From Tenacibaculum sp. 190524A02b (lineage in GTDB: Bacteria > Bacteroidota > Bacteroidia > Flavobacteriales > Flavobacteriaceae): a DNA stretch of 64,000 nt. Below the pieces are notes generated by a model, which did not search any database, had not been told where the DNA came from, and saw only the letters and a list, made by a program, of their open reading frames with translations. Numbering within the stretch: the first letter of the stretch is position 1; each line of letters begins with the position of its first letter. The stretch spans positions 4,654,001 through 4,718,000 of the forward strand of contig NZ_OZ038525.1 of the NCBI RefSeq assembly GCF_964036645.1. Reading direction: 5' to 3'. Positions 1 to 9,516 of this stretch are shown here, piece by piece. The position numbers were made by a program, and so were the translations under genes.

Positions 1-425
1 TTTAGTATCTCATTTTGAGTATCTATAATGATTGTTTTAAAAAAAAGAGAATCAATTTTTTTAAACTTTTTTTGATCGCTAGTTGAAAAATCTAAAGAAG
101 TGACTTCTTCAGGTAGTTTATTTTTATATAAAGTCTGCTTATTAGAATCTTTAGAAACGGTTATGAATTGATTCCATACTTTATTTTTTAAAGATATTTT
201 TGAGTTAGCTATACTATCGGATTCTACTATTGCGAAAAAATTACTTTTTGATAAGTCAGAAAAATATAAATCTATAGCTTTATTTAAACTGTATTGTACT
301 TCATTAATAACCCTTTGTTTATTTAGTTCATAGTTTTTGTAATTCCAATAAAATTGAACAGCAATAGTAGTAATAATTGTTATACTTATAAAGTAGAGGA
401 TCCAGTTGTGTTTTTTAATACTCAT
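1..425 (-). CDS. Sensor histidine kinase, N-terminal part (runs off the window edge)
   Basis: About 141 residues are readable from an ATG at 423-425 to the window edge, without a stop. The protein opens with a short basic stretch and one membrane segment (about residues 8-25), then a polar region that would be periplasmic. This N-terminus, with a Tyr-Trp pair after the membrane helix and a long asparagine/lysine-rich sensor part, is what flavobacterial two-component kinases look like. The kinase domain itself would lie outside the window, so the call is inference. A TAnnTTTG-type -7 box (430-437) sits only five bases upstream of the ATG, suggesting a very short leader. It is divergent from the GLPGLI/barrel pair. 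Confidence 0.6.
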   Translation of the reverse strand, partial: MSIKKHNWILYFISITIITTIAVQFYWNYKNYELNKQRVINEVQYSLNKAIDLYFSDLSKSNFFAIVESDSIANSKISLKNKVWNQFITVSKDSNKQTLYKNKLPEEVTSLDFSTSDQKKFKKIDSLFFKTIIIDTQNEIL

Positions 426-464
426 AATACAAAGGTACGTAGGTAAAGTTAATAAAAAGAGTGT

Positions 465-490
465 GTTAACACTAGTTAACACTAGTTAAC
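465..490. repeat. Period-10 tandem repeat in a divergent promoter region
   Basis: The ten-base unit GTTAACACTA occurs twice, followed by a further GTTAAC, so the palindrome GTTAAC recurs three times exactly ten bases apart (465-470, 475-480, 485-490). One helical turn between half-sites, placed between a divergent kinase gene and the GLPGLI gene, fits a binding site for a regulator that docks repeatedly on one DNA face. The binding protein is unknown. Confidence 0.5.
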
Positions 491-549
491 TCAAAAAGAT
501 ATTAATCAGTTTCATCTTTGTGAAATCAAATTTTAAAAAATGATAAATT

Positions 550-1392
550 ATGGTAAGAATTATAATGTTAATAATAATTATGTGTGCTACACTACCTATT
601 TTTTCTCAGAAAATTCAAGGAAAAGCAATTTATAAAACACATAGAAAAATAGATGTAAAGCTGGATAGTAAAAAAGTAGGGGGGAATTCAGATATTCAAA
701 AAGCGATTAATGAACAATTAAAAAAACAATTTCAAAAAACATATGTATTAAGTTTTACCTCACAAGAATCTACGTATAAACAAAAAGAAAAACTTTCAAA
801 ACCTGAATTCTCTACTGGAGGTGTACAAATTGAAATTGTAGGGAATGGAAGTGTTAATGATGTTTTATATAAAAATTTAAGCGAAAATAGATATTTAAAC
901 AAAACGGAAATTAGTGGTAAATTATTTTTAATAAATGATAAGTTTCTAGATTTGAAGTGGGAAATGACAGGAGAAACCAAAACCATAGGGAAATATACAT
1001 GCTATAAGGCTGTAAGAGAACAACAAATAGAAAGTGTTAGTTTTACAAGTTCAGAGGAAGGAAAGGACAAAAAAGAAAGAAAAAAAGAAATAGAAGAAAC
1101 AATTGCATGGTATACTCCAGAGATTCCTATAAGTAATGGACCAGGGATGCATGGAGGTTTACCTGGATTAATATTAGAGATTCAAGAAGGGAAACAAACT
1201 ATTGTGTGTTCAGAAATAGTAATTAATCCATCAAAAAAAATAGAAATAAAAGAACCTACCAAAGGTAAAAAAGTTACTCAAGAAAAGTTTGATAAAATAA
1301 TGAGAGAAAAAAATGAGGAAATGATGGAGCGTTTTAAAAATAGACGTAAAAGTAAAGATGGTAGCTCTTTTAGTATAGAAATTCAAGGGTAG
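550..1392 (+). CDS. GLPGLI family secreted protein
   Basis: The 280-residue protein starts with a signal peptide (about residues 1-20, ending at a Ser-Gln cleavage site) and carries the family-defining GLPGLI motif at residues 203-208, after an HGG. GLPGLI proteins are Bacteroidota envelope proteins of unproven function, usually encoded next to a TonB-receptor-like barrel. That is the case here: the barrel gene starts 58 bases downstream on the same strand. The C-terminus is rich in Lys, Arg and Glu. A near-consensus -7 box (CATCTTTG) lies about 30 bases upstream of the ATG. An earlier ATG at 540 is in another frame. Confidence 0.85.
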   Translation: MVRIIMLIIIMCATLPIFSQKIQGKAIYKTHRKIDVKLDSKKVGGNSDIQKAINEQLKKQFQKTYVLSFTSQESTYKQKEKLSKPEFSTGGVQIEIVGNGSVNDVLYKNLSENRYLNKTEISGKLFLINDKFLDLKWEMTGETKTIGKYTCYKAVREQQIESVSFTSSEEGKDKKERKKEIEETIAWYTPEIPISNGPGMHGGLPGLILEIQEGKQTIVCSEIVINPSKKIEIKEPTKGKKVTQEKFDKIMREKNEEMMERFKNRRKSKDGSSFSIEIQG

Positions 1393-1450
1393 AAGATAGT
1401 CGTGAAGATGGCCAATTTTAGTATTTCCTAAACAATCAAAATAAAAAATA

Positions 1451-4183
1451 ATGATCAGAATAATAATAGTCATTTTCATGACTACATGGACTTCCATTGC
1501 GCAAATTAAAGTGACTGGAGTGGTAAAAGATAGTATAGGAACTCCACTTGAAATGGCAAATGTGATAGCAATTAATAAAAAAACTAAAAAGCTAGACTCT
1601 TATGGTTTTACTGATGCTAAAGGGAATTACTTGTTGAGTTTAAAAAAGAATTCCAGTTATACTATTAAAATAAGTTATATAGGTAAAAAGCCTTCTGAAA
1701 ATTTATTAAACACAAAGGAAACGGCTATTAATAAAGATTTTGTGCTATTGGATGATGCTACTTTAGATGAGGTAAATATATCTTATAAAATGCCTGTAAC
1801 TATTAAAGGAGATACTATTGTTTACAACGCCGACAGCTTTACCACAGGTACCGAGAGGAAACTAGGAGATGTTTTAAAAAAATTACCAGGAGTAAATGTA
1901 AATGAAGATGGAGAGATAGAGGTAGAAGGGAAAAAAGTGAAAAAAGTTATGGTAGAAGGGAAAAACTTTTTTGAAGGAGATAGTAAATTAGCAACTAAAA
2001 ATATACCTGCTGATGCAGTTGATAAAATAGAGGTGTTAAAAAATCATAGTGAAGTAAATCAGTTAAGTAGTGTAACAGATAATGAGGATAATGTAGTTAT
2101 CAACTTAAAACTAAAAGAAGGTAAAAAGAATTTTTGGTTTGGAGAGGTAGAAGGAGGTTCAGGTATAGGTATGTTAGAGGAAAGGTATACTTTCAATCCT
2201 AAGTTGTTTTATTATAGCCCAAAATATAGTTTAAATATTATAACGGATATTAATAATGTAGGGAAAGCTCCATTTACTATACGAGATTATATTAAATTTT
2301 CAGGTGGGTTTGAGAGTTTAATGAGTGGTTCAGGAACTAGTTTTAATCTTGATGAGGATTTATCTTTATTAACATTGCAAAACGATCGTATTAAGGCAAT
2401 GAAAGCTAAGTTTGGAGCTGTTAACTTTAGTTATTCGCCTAAAAAAGAATGGGATATTAATGGATTTGCTATTTATTCAGGAAATGAAACTAATGCAGAA
2501 CAATTATCAAATAGTATCTATACAAATACTACTAATAGTACCCAATCTAATAGTCTTATCATAAAAGAAGAGAGTGTTTCTAACCTTGTTTATCAGGAGA
2601 ATAATTTAGGGTTGTTTAAAATCGGAGCTACCTATAAACCTAATTCAGAGAATCAACTTAACTATGATGTATTTACTAAAGTTTCTGGTTTAAAAAAAGT
2701 AGAGTCAACTATTTCAAGCAGAAGCTATTTTAATAATCAAACAGAAAGAGTTCCGGTTAATCAAATTTTAAAGCAATCTCCTTTTTCGTTGTCTCAAAAT
2801 TTGAATTATTATTATACATTAAATGAAAAGAATATTTTTTCATTTGAAGCTCAGCATTTATGGAAAAAGAAAGATCCTTTCTATAATGCTGAATTAGAAC
2901 AGTTATCATTTGCAAATTTAATTGGAGTCTCTACTGTTAATAATATATTTAATGTTGGACAGAGTAAATTAGTAACAACAAACAGGTTAGAGAATAAGTT
3001 GGATTATTATAGAGTAATAAATGATAGAAATAGTTTAAATGTAACTATTGGAGGGATTTTAAATAATCAGCAGTTTAACTCAACTATTTTTGAAATTTTA
3101 AATGGGAATAAGAAAGCTGTGAAAAATGAAAACTCTAATAATGATGTAGATTTTTCCTTTAGAGATATATACATAGGTTTAAATTATCGATTTATAACAG
3201 GAGTATTTACTTTTAATCAAGGGTTTACCTTTCACAAATATTTATCAAGAAATATACAATCAGGATTAGTTACAGAACAAGTTTTTACACAAGCTTTACC
3301 AGATGCATCTATAAAATTAAAGCTGAAAAACTCAGAAACACTTCGATTGCGTTATAATATGCAAACAGATTTTTCAGATGTAGAAAAGTTAGCTGAAAAT
3401 TATGTGCTTAATAATTACAGTAGTTTGTATGCTGGTAATAGGAATTTAGAGAATACACTATCACACAATCTAAATTTAAGTTACCAGAATTTTAATAGGT
3501 TTAATTATACCAATATTTTTGGAAGCATTAATTATAATAAAAAAATAAATAGTATTACATCTAATACTAAATTTTTAGGAGTTAATATAATAAGTAGTTC
3601 AGTGAACTCTATGTTTCCTGATGAAACAGTTTCTGCAAATATTAACTTTCAAAAAGACTATAGAAAGTTTAAAATATCCTTAGGAGGAGATGTCAATTAT
3701 TCTAAATTGAATAGTTTAGTAAGGGATATCTTTACTGATAGGTTGTTAAATCGGTTGACAAAGTCGTTTACACAGTTTTATAAAACAAAGTTTAGTACAA
3801 ATTTGAAAGATGCTCCAAACTTTGATATAGCTTATAATGTTGCAATAAATAAAACAAATATAAACGGAATTAAAAATACGTATACAACCCATAGTCCATA
3901 TATAAATTTTGAAGCTTTCTTTTTTAAATCTTTTTCTTTTTCTACTAAATATACATACAATCATGTTTTAAATAATTCAAGGGCTATAGATAGTTATGGG
4001 TTTTTAAAAGCTGATTTAATATATAGGAAAAAGAATAGTAAATGGGAATATAAGTTGACAGGAACTAATTTATTGGATACCAAAAGTCTTAATAGAAATT
4101 TCAGTAATGATTTATTAATAACTAACAGCAGTTATTTAGTTCAACCAAGAATTGTTACACTAAATGTAAAGTATAGTTTATAA
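1451..4183 (+). CDS. Outer membrane beta-barrel protein with carboxypeptidase-like N-domain (TonB-receptor-like)
   Basis: The 910-residue protein has a signal peptide (about 1-17), a carboxypeptidase regulatory-like domain (about 19-100, beginning VTGVVKDSIG), a plug-like region (about 105-225) and a long barrel ending in an aromatic/hydrophobic strand (NVKYSL). It resembles the outer-membrane beta-barrel family that partners with GLPGLI proteins in Flavobacteria. No TonB box was identified, so active transport is not assured. It is probably co-transcribed with the GLPGLI gene upstream and ends in a shared bidirectional terminator. The substrate is unknown. Confidence 0.82.
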   Translation: MIRIIIVIFMTTWTSIAQIKVTGVVKDSIGTPLEMANVIAINKKTKKLDSYGFTDAKGNYLLSLKKNSSYTIKISYIGKKPSENLLNTKETAINKDFVLLDDATLDEVNISYKMPVTIKGDTIVYNADSFTTGTERKLGDVLKKLPGVNVNEDGEIEVEGKKVKKVMVEGKNFFEGDSKLATKNIPADAVDKIEVLKNHSEVNQLSSVTDNEDNVVINLKLKEGKKNFWFGEVEGGSGIGMLEERYTFNPKLFYYSPKYSLNIITDINNVGKAPFTIRDYIKFSGGFESLMSGSGTSFNLDEDLSLLTLQNDRIKAMKAKFGAVNFSYSPKKEWDINGFAIYSGNETNAEQLSNSIYTNTTNSTQSNSLIIKEESVSNLVYQENNLGLFKIGATYKPNSENQLNYDVFTKVSGLKKVESTISSRSYFNNQTERVPVNQILKQSPFSLSQNLNYYYTLNEKNIFSFEAQHLWKKKDPFYNAELEQLSFANLIGVSTVNNIFNVGQSKLVTTNRLENKLDYYRVINDRNSLNVTIGGILNNQQFNSTIFEILNGNKKAVKNENSNNDVDFSFRDIYIGLNYRFITGVFTFNQGFTFHKYLSRNIQSGLVTEQVFTQALPDASIKLKLKNSETLRLRYNMQTDFSDVEKLAENYVLNNYSSLYAGNRNLENTLSHNLNLSYQNFNRFNYTNIFGSINYNKKINSITSNTKFLGVNIISSSVNSMFPDETVSANINFQKDYRKFKISLGGDVNYSKLNSLVRDIFTDRLLNRLTKSFTQFYKTKFSTNLKDAPNFDIAYNVAINKTNINGIKNTYTTHSPYINFEAFFFKSFSFSTKYTYNHVLNNSRAIDSYGFLKADLIYRKKNSKWEYKLTGTNLLDTKSLNRNFSNDLLITNSSYLVQPRIVTLNVKYSL

Positions 4184-4197
4184 CCTCTTTTTTAAAA

Positions 4198-4229
4198 AAA
4201 AGGCTAGGTAATTTTTTACCTAGCCTTTT
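4198..4229. terminator. Bidirectional intrinsic terminator
   Basis: The arms AAAAGGCTAGGTAA (4198-4211) and TTACCTAGCCTTTT (4216-4229) pair over 14 bases around a four-T loop, with A-rich and T-rich flanks. It lies between the convergent barrel and metalloprotease genes and can serve both. Confidence 0.9.
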
Positions 4230-4251
4230 AATTATAGTTTAAGTATTTTAT

Positions 4252-7200
4252 TTAATTAATAAGTAATTTTTTAATGGCATTATTACCATTGTTTTCAACT
4301 TGAATTAAATAAACTCCAGACTGTACATTTTCAAAAGTAACTTTTTCATTAAAAATAGCAGGTGCACTAGTGTTTTTAGGTTTGATTTCAATTAAGTTAA
4401 CAAACTTTTTAGTATCAATAACTCTTCCTCTAAGATCTAATAATTTAACAGTTACTTTGTTTGGATTATAAGTTTCAAAAGCCAATTTAAAAGAACCATT
4501 AGTTGGGTTAGGGTATAGTTTAAACTCGTTCAAAGATATATTATTGGAAGAAGCTGTTTCGTCTTCAACAATAATAGTATAATCTTCAACTTCTCCATCA
4601 AAACCTTGTTCACAAGAACCTGGATCACCATCGTCTGCATATTTAGTAGAAACTCTTAAAACTGTTGACCCAAATTCTGCATCATTAGGAATCATAATGT
4701 TAAGAGGACTTAAAGATGTTTGTCCATCAGCACTACCTGTAACTGTACCTAAATCATAAATTTCTTTTGTGTCAAACTGACAATCTTGATTCCAATCAAT
4801 CCAAGCGATACTTTTAGTTGTATATTGAGTTGTGGCAGAATCATCAGTATTAGTATTTACTGTTAATTGATGTGTTTGTCCTCTCTTTACAGTGGTATTA
4901 ATAGATTTAAAATCTTCATATCCTTTACTCTTAGTAAGTGTTTTGTTTTCGAAAGTATTGAACTTAACAAAAGTTGTACTTGTATTATATGAAAGGTTAC
5001 CTGAAGAACTACAAACTGTACTTTTAATATTTAATTTAACCTCAGCTGTTTTACTTATTGAGGCAGATTGAGCAGATAATGTGATAATATGATCACCATC
5101 TGCAACATTTTGTATGTTTTCTATGTTCAATGTAACTGTTCCGTCAGTGCTAAGTGAACTAGGAATTACACTTGTAGTAGAGCCTGTAGGGCTTTTTGTT
5201 ACTGTGAAGTTTACTGTTTCGTTAAAACCATTAGATACAGTATAACTAAACTCAAAAGTTAATTCATTGGTAATTGATTTACATACAGAAGCATCACCAG
5301 TAATGTTTGAAATAGCAAAATCAGGTGTAGAACTAATTTTAAATTGAGAGGTAATATTGTAAAAAACATTATCAGCAGCTTCAATCAAAAGAATAGCATT
5401 TTCAGTATCAGGAATATTAGCAGGTAAAGTAATATTTTGACTACCATCATTAGGTGTGTTTGCTAAAAGCATAGTAAATGTAGTACCACCATCAGTAGAT
5501 AGTTTAATGTTAACTTTTTGACAATTAATAGGTGAGCTGTTAGTTTGTCCAACGACCCAAGTAATATTTCTACTAGTATTTTGAGCCCAAGTAGCTTGGT
5601 TGTTTATAGTGAAAGCAGGTGCGTCAATTACAGAAACTCTGATGTCATCTCTTGCACTTGCTCCACCACCAGCTTTATTATCTCTAACAGTAAAAGCAAA
5701 GTTCATTTCTCTGGCTACAGAAGGTAAAACTTCCCATTGTGTAGCTGTGTTTCCAGAAAGTATTGTATTGAAAGCAGGAAAGTATCTGTCTGGAGTAGTT
5801 TTAGAAGATAAAGATCTAAATAAAGGTCCACCAGTATTTGTAGCTACTGGAGGCATAACAGCTATTTCAGTATCAATTTGTTCCCAATTATAAGTTAAAC
5901 TTGAGGTTCCATCTGCATCAGTTGCTTGTCCTTTTAAAACAAAAGGTGTTGATTTAGGAATACTAACATCAGATCCTGCATTAGCTGTAGGAGCATTGTT
6001 ATTTGTATCAGTTTGAACGGCACATGTAGCAGTTGTTTGTGTTAAATTCCACATTTGATTTATACTAACCGCATGAAAATGATCATCACTATTGTTTTGT
6101 ACATTTGGCGAACAAATTCCAGCATAAGCCATAATGGTAGAACCACTACCAGGTTCAACAGCAGTAGATCCTGTTCTATTACCGTTACAAGAGTTGTTAA
6201 ATGTATGAGTAGCACCAAATTGGTGTCCAATTTCATGAGCTACATAATCAATGTCAAAGGGATCATTAATAGGTTGTCCTCTACCAGTAATACCTCTTGC
6301 TTTTTGTCCTTCAGTACATACAACACCTAAGCCAGCAAGTCCACCACCACCAGTACTAAAAGTATGACCAATATCGTAATCATTAGAACCAATGAGGTTG
6401 TCACATACAGTTTGGCTCTCATTGATTAGAGATCCTGCGCTGTTATTTGAAAGGTTATCAGTTTCAGGGTCTAAAAAGATAAGTTTGTCATTATCATTTA
6501 CTAAAATCATTCTAACAGCTAAATCCCTTTCATATACAGCATTGACACGTGTCATTGTTGTATTCATAGCCGATAATACGGCAGCTTTTTTATCTTGGTC
6601 ACTGGCTGTATCAGGTATATTTTGTCTACTAATATGAAATTTTGAATATTCACCTGTAGCAGCAATAGCAATTCTGTAAGTTCTTAATTTTCCATCATTC
6701 GCATTTCGGTTGTACTGGTTGATAGATTTGTTAGCTATAATTTTCTCTTTTGCTTCATTAACTTTACATTCAAAATCACTTTTATCATAATTATAATCTT
6801 CTCTATTATATGAAATGTAGTATTGTTTATCTTTAGTTTTAGGATCTATATATAGAGAGTTATGATTAGCCGAAGTAATAATAACATGAACTCCATCAAT
6901 ACCAATACTTATCTTGGCGGTAGCAGTAGGGTCATCAATACCATAAGCAGTATAAGACTTTATAGTAGGGAATTTTTTAGCTAATTTTGGAGCTAAAATA
7001 GAGGTTTCTTCAATGTAGAATTTAGAAAATTTACCAATTGTGTTTGGTAAGTCAACTATAGTTTTTGATGTAGAAGGTTTAGAAGAAAGATAGGCACTGA
7101 ATTCATTAAGATTTAATGAAAATAAATGATGTTTTTTAGGGGTGTGCTTTCTTTCATAATTAATCGTTTTGTTATTAACACTATTAGTTTCTATTTTTTT

Positions 7201-7266
7201 CCAGTAATTTTGTGCATTGGAAATAGTTGCAAGTGTTAATAGCAACAGAAGGGTGATTTTTCTCAT
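4252..7266 (-). CDS. Secreted reprolysin-like zinc metalloprotease with T9SS sorting domain
   Basis: This 1004-residue multidomain exoprotease has a signal peptide (1-18) and a propeptide-like region to about 195. The metzincin catalytic domain contains HEIGHQFGATH, the HEXXHXXGXXH zinc motif (His344, Glu345, His348, His354). A PKD-like repeat domain follows at about 425-550, then further beta-sandwich modules. A GEVEDY-containing module ends near residue 896. The C-terminus from about 911 (LYPNPTNG through GVYLIQVENNG) is a type A T9SS sorting domain. It is expected to be exported by type IX secretion and to degrade extracellular protein. It is monocistronic, facing a shared terminator. Confidence 0.92.
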   Translation of the reverse strand: MRKITLLLLLTLATISNAQNYWKKIETNSVNNKTINYERKHTPKKHHLFSLNLNEFSAYLSSKPSTSKTIVDLPNTIGKFSKFYIEETSILAPKLAKKFPTIKSYTAYGIDDPTATAKISIGIDGVHVIITSANHNSLYIDPKTKDKQYYISYNREDYNYDKSDFECKVNEAKEKIIANKSINQYNRNANDGKLRTYRIAIAATGEYSKFHISRQNIPDTASDQDKKAAVLSAMNTTMTRVNAVYERDLAVRMILVNDNDKLIFLDPETDNLSNNSAGSLINESQTVCDNLIGSNDYDIGHTFSTGGGGLAGLGVVCTEGQKARGITGRGQPINDPFDIDYVAHEIGHQFGATHTFNNSCNGNRTGSTAVEPGSGSTIMAYAGICSPNVQNNSDDHFHAVSINQMWNLTQTTATCAVQTDTNNNAPTANAGSDVSIPKSTPFVLKGQATDADGTSSLTYNWEQIDTEIAVMPPVATNTGGPLFRSLSSKTTPDRYFPAFNTILSGNTATQWEVLPSVAREMNFAFTVRDNKAGGGASARDDIRVSVIDAPAFTINNQATWAQNTSRNITWVVGQTNSSPINCQKVNIKLSTDGGTTFTMLLANTPNDGSQNITLPANIPDTENAILLIEAADNVFYNITSQFKISSTPDFAISNITGDASVCKSITNELTFEFSYTVSNGFNETVNFTVTKSPTGSTTSVIPSSLSTDGTVTLNIENIQNVADGDHIITLSAQSASISKTAEVKLNIKSTVCSSSGNLSYNTSTTFVKFNTFENKTLTKSKGYEDFKSINTTVKRGQTHQLTVNTNTDDSATTQYTTKSIAWIDWNQDCQFDTKEIYDLGTVTGSADGQTSLSPLNIMIPNDAEFGSTVLRVSTKYADDGDPGSCEQGFDGEVEDYTIIVEDETASSNNISLNEFKLYPNPTNGSFKLAFETYNPNKVTVKLLDLRGRVIDTKKFVNLIEIKPKNTSAPAIFNEKVTFENVQSGVYLIQVENNGNNAIKKLLIN

Positions 7267-7333
7267 TTGTAATTATTTAGTTTCTAATAAAAAATGAATC
7301 TCTAATAGAAGTAGGGGTTTACGAGTTAAAGGT

Positions 7334-8032
7334 ATGAATAAAAAAGTACATGTAAAAGATTTACATATAAAAGATTATAAGGATACATGGGATTTGCAGA
7401 CCTCATTGTTAGATGAAATTGTTAGTTTGAAAAGGCAAAGAAGGAATGGTAATGAAGCTATAATTACTCCAAATCATTTTTTATTTGTGGAGCATCCTCA
7501 TGTTTATACATTAGGAAAGTCAGGAGATTTAAGTAACCTACTGCTTAATGAAGAACAATTAAAAGCAAAAAAAGCTACTTTTTACAAAATTAATAGAGGA
7601 GGAGATATTACTTATCATGGGCCAGGGCAAATAGTTGGCTACCCAATTTTAGATTTGGAAAATTTCTTTACTGATATTCATAAGTATTTAAGGTTATTAG
7701 AGGAAGCAATTATTTTAACCATTGAAGAGTATGGTATTAAAGGTGAAAGAAGTGAAGGTGAAACTGGAGTCTGGTTAGATGTAGGGACTCCTTTTGCTAG
7801 AAAAATTTGTGCAATGGGTATCAGAGCAAGTAGATGGGTTACTATGCATGGGTTTGCTTTAAATGTAAATGCTAATTTAGGATATTTTGATAATATTATA
7901 CCTTGTGGAATTAGGGGTAAAGCTGTAACTTCAATGGAAGCGGAATTGGGTAAGAAAGTACCAGAAGAAGAAGTCAAGCAAAAAATCTTAAAACATTTTA
8001 AGGAGTTGTTCGAGGTTGAAGAATTTATATAA
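7334..8032 (+). CDS. lipB: Lipoyl(octanoyl) transferase LipB
   Basis: LipB moves octanoate from acyl carrier protein to lipoyl domains of 2-oxoacid dehydrogenases and the glycine cleavage H protein. The 232-residue sequence has the family signature GGDITYHGPGQ (89-99), the catalytic lysine in RKICAMG (Lys157) and the catalytic cysteine in IIPCGI (Cys191). Length is typical. It is divergent from the protease gene, with a 67-base gap, and ends at a strong hairpin. The partner lipA lies 25 kb away on the other strand. Confidence 0.97.
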   Translation: MNKKVHVKDLHIKDYKDTWDLQTSLLDEIVSLKRQRRNGNEAIITPNHFLFVEHPHVYTLGKSGDLSNLLLNEEQLKAKKATFYKINRGGDITYHGPGQIVGYPILDLENFFTDIHKYLRLLEEAIILTIEEYGIKGERSEGETGVWLDVGTPFARKICAMGIRASRWVTMHGFALNVNANLGYFDNIIPCGIRGKAVTSMEAELGKKVPEEEVKQKILKHFKELFEVEEFI

Positions 8033-8034
8033 AT

Positions 8035-8066
8035 AAAAAAGAGCTGTATTTTACAGCTCTTTTTTA
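8035..8066. terminator. Bidirectional intrinsic terminator
   Basis: GAGCTGTA (8041-8048) pairs with TACAGCTC (8052-8059), flanked by six A before and six T after. It separates lipB and the convergent YceI gene. Confidence 0.9.
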
Positions 8067-8086
8067 TTTATATAATAAAGTATGTT

Positions 8087-8728
8087 TTACTTTATAGCTT
8101 TGATATCAAAAGAAAACTCAATTAAATCATTAATGAATTTATCTTTTAAGTTGTCAAAAAACTTTTTAGATTTATATTGAATACCAAATTCAGTACGGTC
8201 AATACTAAAATCACTTTTAAAGCTTAAAGAACCATCTTTTTCTGAGATAGTAGCAGGAATTGTTATACTTTTAGTAACGTCTTTGATTGTTAGATTACCA
8301 GTAATGTTAACTTTACCATCTTTTACTTCAGAACTGGTAACTTCAAATTTTGCAGTTGGATATTTTTCAACGTCAAAGAAATCTGGAGCTTTTAAGTGTC
8401 CTTCTAAGTCTTCTTTACCTTTACCAGCTTCTAAATCAGTACATACTATAGAAGACATGTTTACTAAAAATCTACCCGCTTTTACATTTCCATTTTCTAT
8501 ATCTAAAAGCCCTTTTTCTAAAGAAATTGTTCCTGTATGCGATCCAGTAGGCTTAGTTCCTTTCCAAGTTAAAGTAGATTCAGTTATGTTAGCCTTATAT
8601 GAGTTGATTACATTTTCAACTTTTTTAACTTCCTTTACTTCTTCTTTTGCCTCTACCTTTTTTTTGTCTGTTTTACAAGAAACAACACCTAAAGCAACAA
8701 AAGCAATAGCTAAAATTGATTTTTTCAT
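8087..8728 (-). CDS. YceI family lipoprotein
   Basis: The 213-residue lipoprotein has a signal peptide with lipobox VVSC (Cys18), a Lys/Glu linker (about 20-40) and a YceI lipocalin-like beta-barrel (about 44-213). The barrel contains the LTWKGTKPTGSHTG strand and the CTDLEAGKGKEDLEGHLK loop followed by FFDVEKYPTAKFE. YceI proteins bind long hydrophobic (isoprenoid-type) molecules in the envelope; the ligand here is unknown. A TACATTTG -7 box lies about 40 bases upstream (8768-8775 on the plus strand), indicating its own promoter. Confidence 0.9.
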   Translation of the reverse strand: MKKSILAIAFVALGVVSCKTDKKKVEAKEEVKEVKKVENVINSYKANITESTLTWKGTKPTGSHTGTISLEKGLLDIENGNVKAGRFLVNMSSIVCTDLEAGKGKEDLEGHLKAPDFFDVEKYPTAKFEVTSSEVKDGKVNITGNLTIKDVTKSITIPATISEKDGSLSFKSDFSIDRTEFGIQYKSKKFFDNLKDKFINDLIEFSFDIKAIK

Positions 8729-8799
8729 GATATTTGATTTTTAATAATTGATTACTATAATTTAGAACAAATGTAAATAAAAAATATTTTCCTTGGAGA

Positions 8800-9516
8800 T
8801 TATTTTTTGTTTAATAATTGGTTAATTACATAAGAAGAAGCCTGTAACCCAAACGCAGCTGGCATATAACTTATTGTTCCATAGTACGATTTTTTATAAT
8901 TAGCCCCGTCTGTAAGCTTTAAACTCTCAGGAATTTGAACTTCTTCAGAATAAACCGCTCTAATACCTTTGTTAATATTATGTTGCTTTAGTCGTTTTCT
9001 TAAAAGCCTGGCCATAGTACAGTTCTTGGTTTTAGCAATATCTTTTACTTTGATTTTAGAAGCATCAAGTTTTCCACCAGCTCCCATTGAGCTTATAAGT
9101 TTGACTTTTTTCCTTCTAGCAGCGATCATCAAGTTTAATTTAGGGGTAATGCTATCAATACAGTCCATTGCATAGTCAAAAGAAGGATCCATGATTTCAA
9201 AGGCTCTTTCAGGGGTTAAAAATTCTTCAATTACTGTGAGTTTAATATCAGGATTTATGTCTTTTAATCGTTTAGCAACGGATTGAGCTTTAGAGGTTCC
9301 AATAGTGCTTTGTAGTGCTGGTAATTGTCTGTTAATATTGGTTTCATCAAAAACATCTCCATCAACTATAGTTATTTTATTAACACCTGCTCTGGCTATA
9401 AATTCAGCTGCAAATGATCCAACTCCTCCTAAGCCAACTATTAAAATATTAGCATTTTTTAATTTTTCTATTCCATCTTTTTGCACTAATAATTCAGTAC
9501 GTTCTAACCAACTCAT
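8800..9516 (-). CDS. tcdA: tRNA threonylcarbamoyladenosine dehydratase (ThiF/E1-like)
   Basis: TcdA (CsdL) cyclises the t6A37 base of tRNA using ATP. The 238-residue protein has the E1-like nucleotide-binding motif GLGGVGS (28-34), a DGDVF acidic motif, NINRQLPA, and the CSD-type C-terminal region with the KKSYYGTISYMPAAFGL signature. No rhodanese or ThiI extension is present, which separates it from ThiF/MoeB proper. Its start overlaps the end of tatD by four bases, so it is the last gene of a tatD-dtd-rsgA-linked operon. MoeB-like activity cannot be excluded from sequence alone. Confidence 0.88.
   Translation of the reverse strand: MSWLERTELLVQKDGIEKLKNANILIVGLGGVGSFAAEFIARAGVNKITIVDGDVFDETNINRQLPALQSTIGTSKAQSVAKRLKDINPDIKLTVIEEFLTPERAFEIMDPSFDYAMDCIDSITPKLNLMIAARRKKVKLISSMGAGGKLDASKIKVKDIAKTKNCTMARLLRKRLKQHNINKGIRAVYSEEVQIPESLKLTDGANYKKSYYGTISYMPAAFGLQASSYVINQLLNKK

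Noticed and set aside
5600..5893. Overlapping plus-strand frames inside the metalloprotease gene
   Set aside because: They are antisense to a gene with clear metzincin and T9SS motifs.
8283..8744. 153-codon open frame on the plus strand opposite the YceI gene
   Set aside because: It is the antisense of a well-conserved gene, lacks a promoter and homology-like features, and follows from low stop-codon density in the complement.
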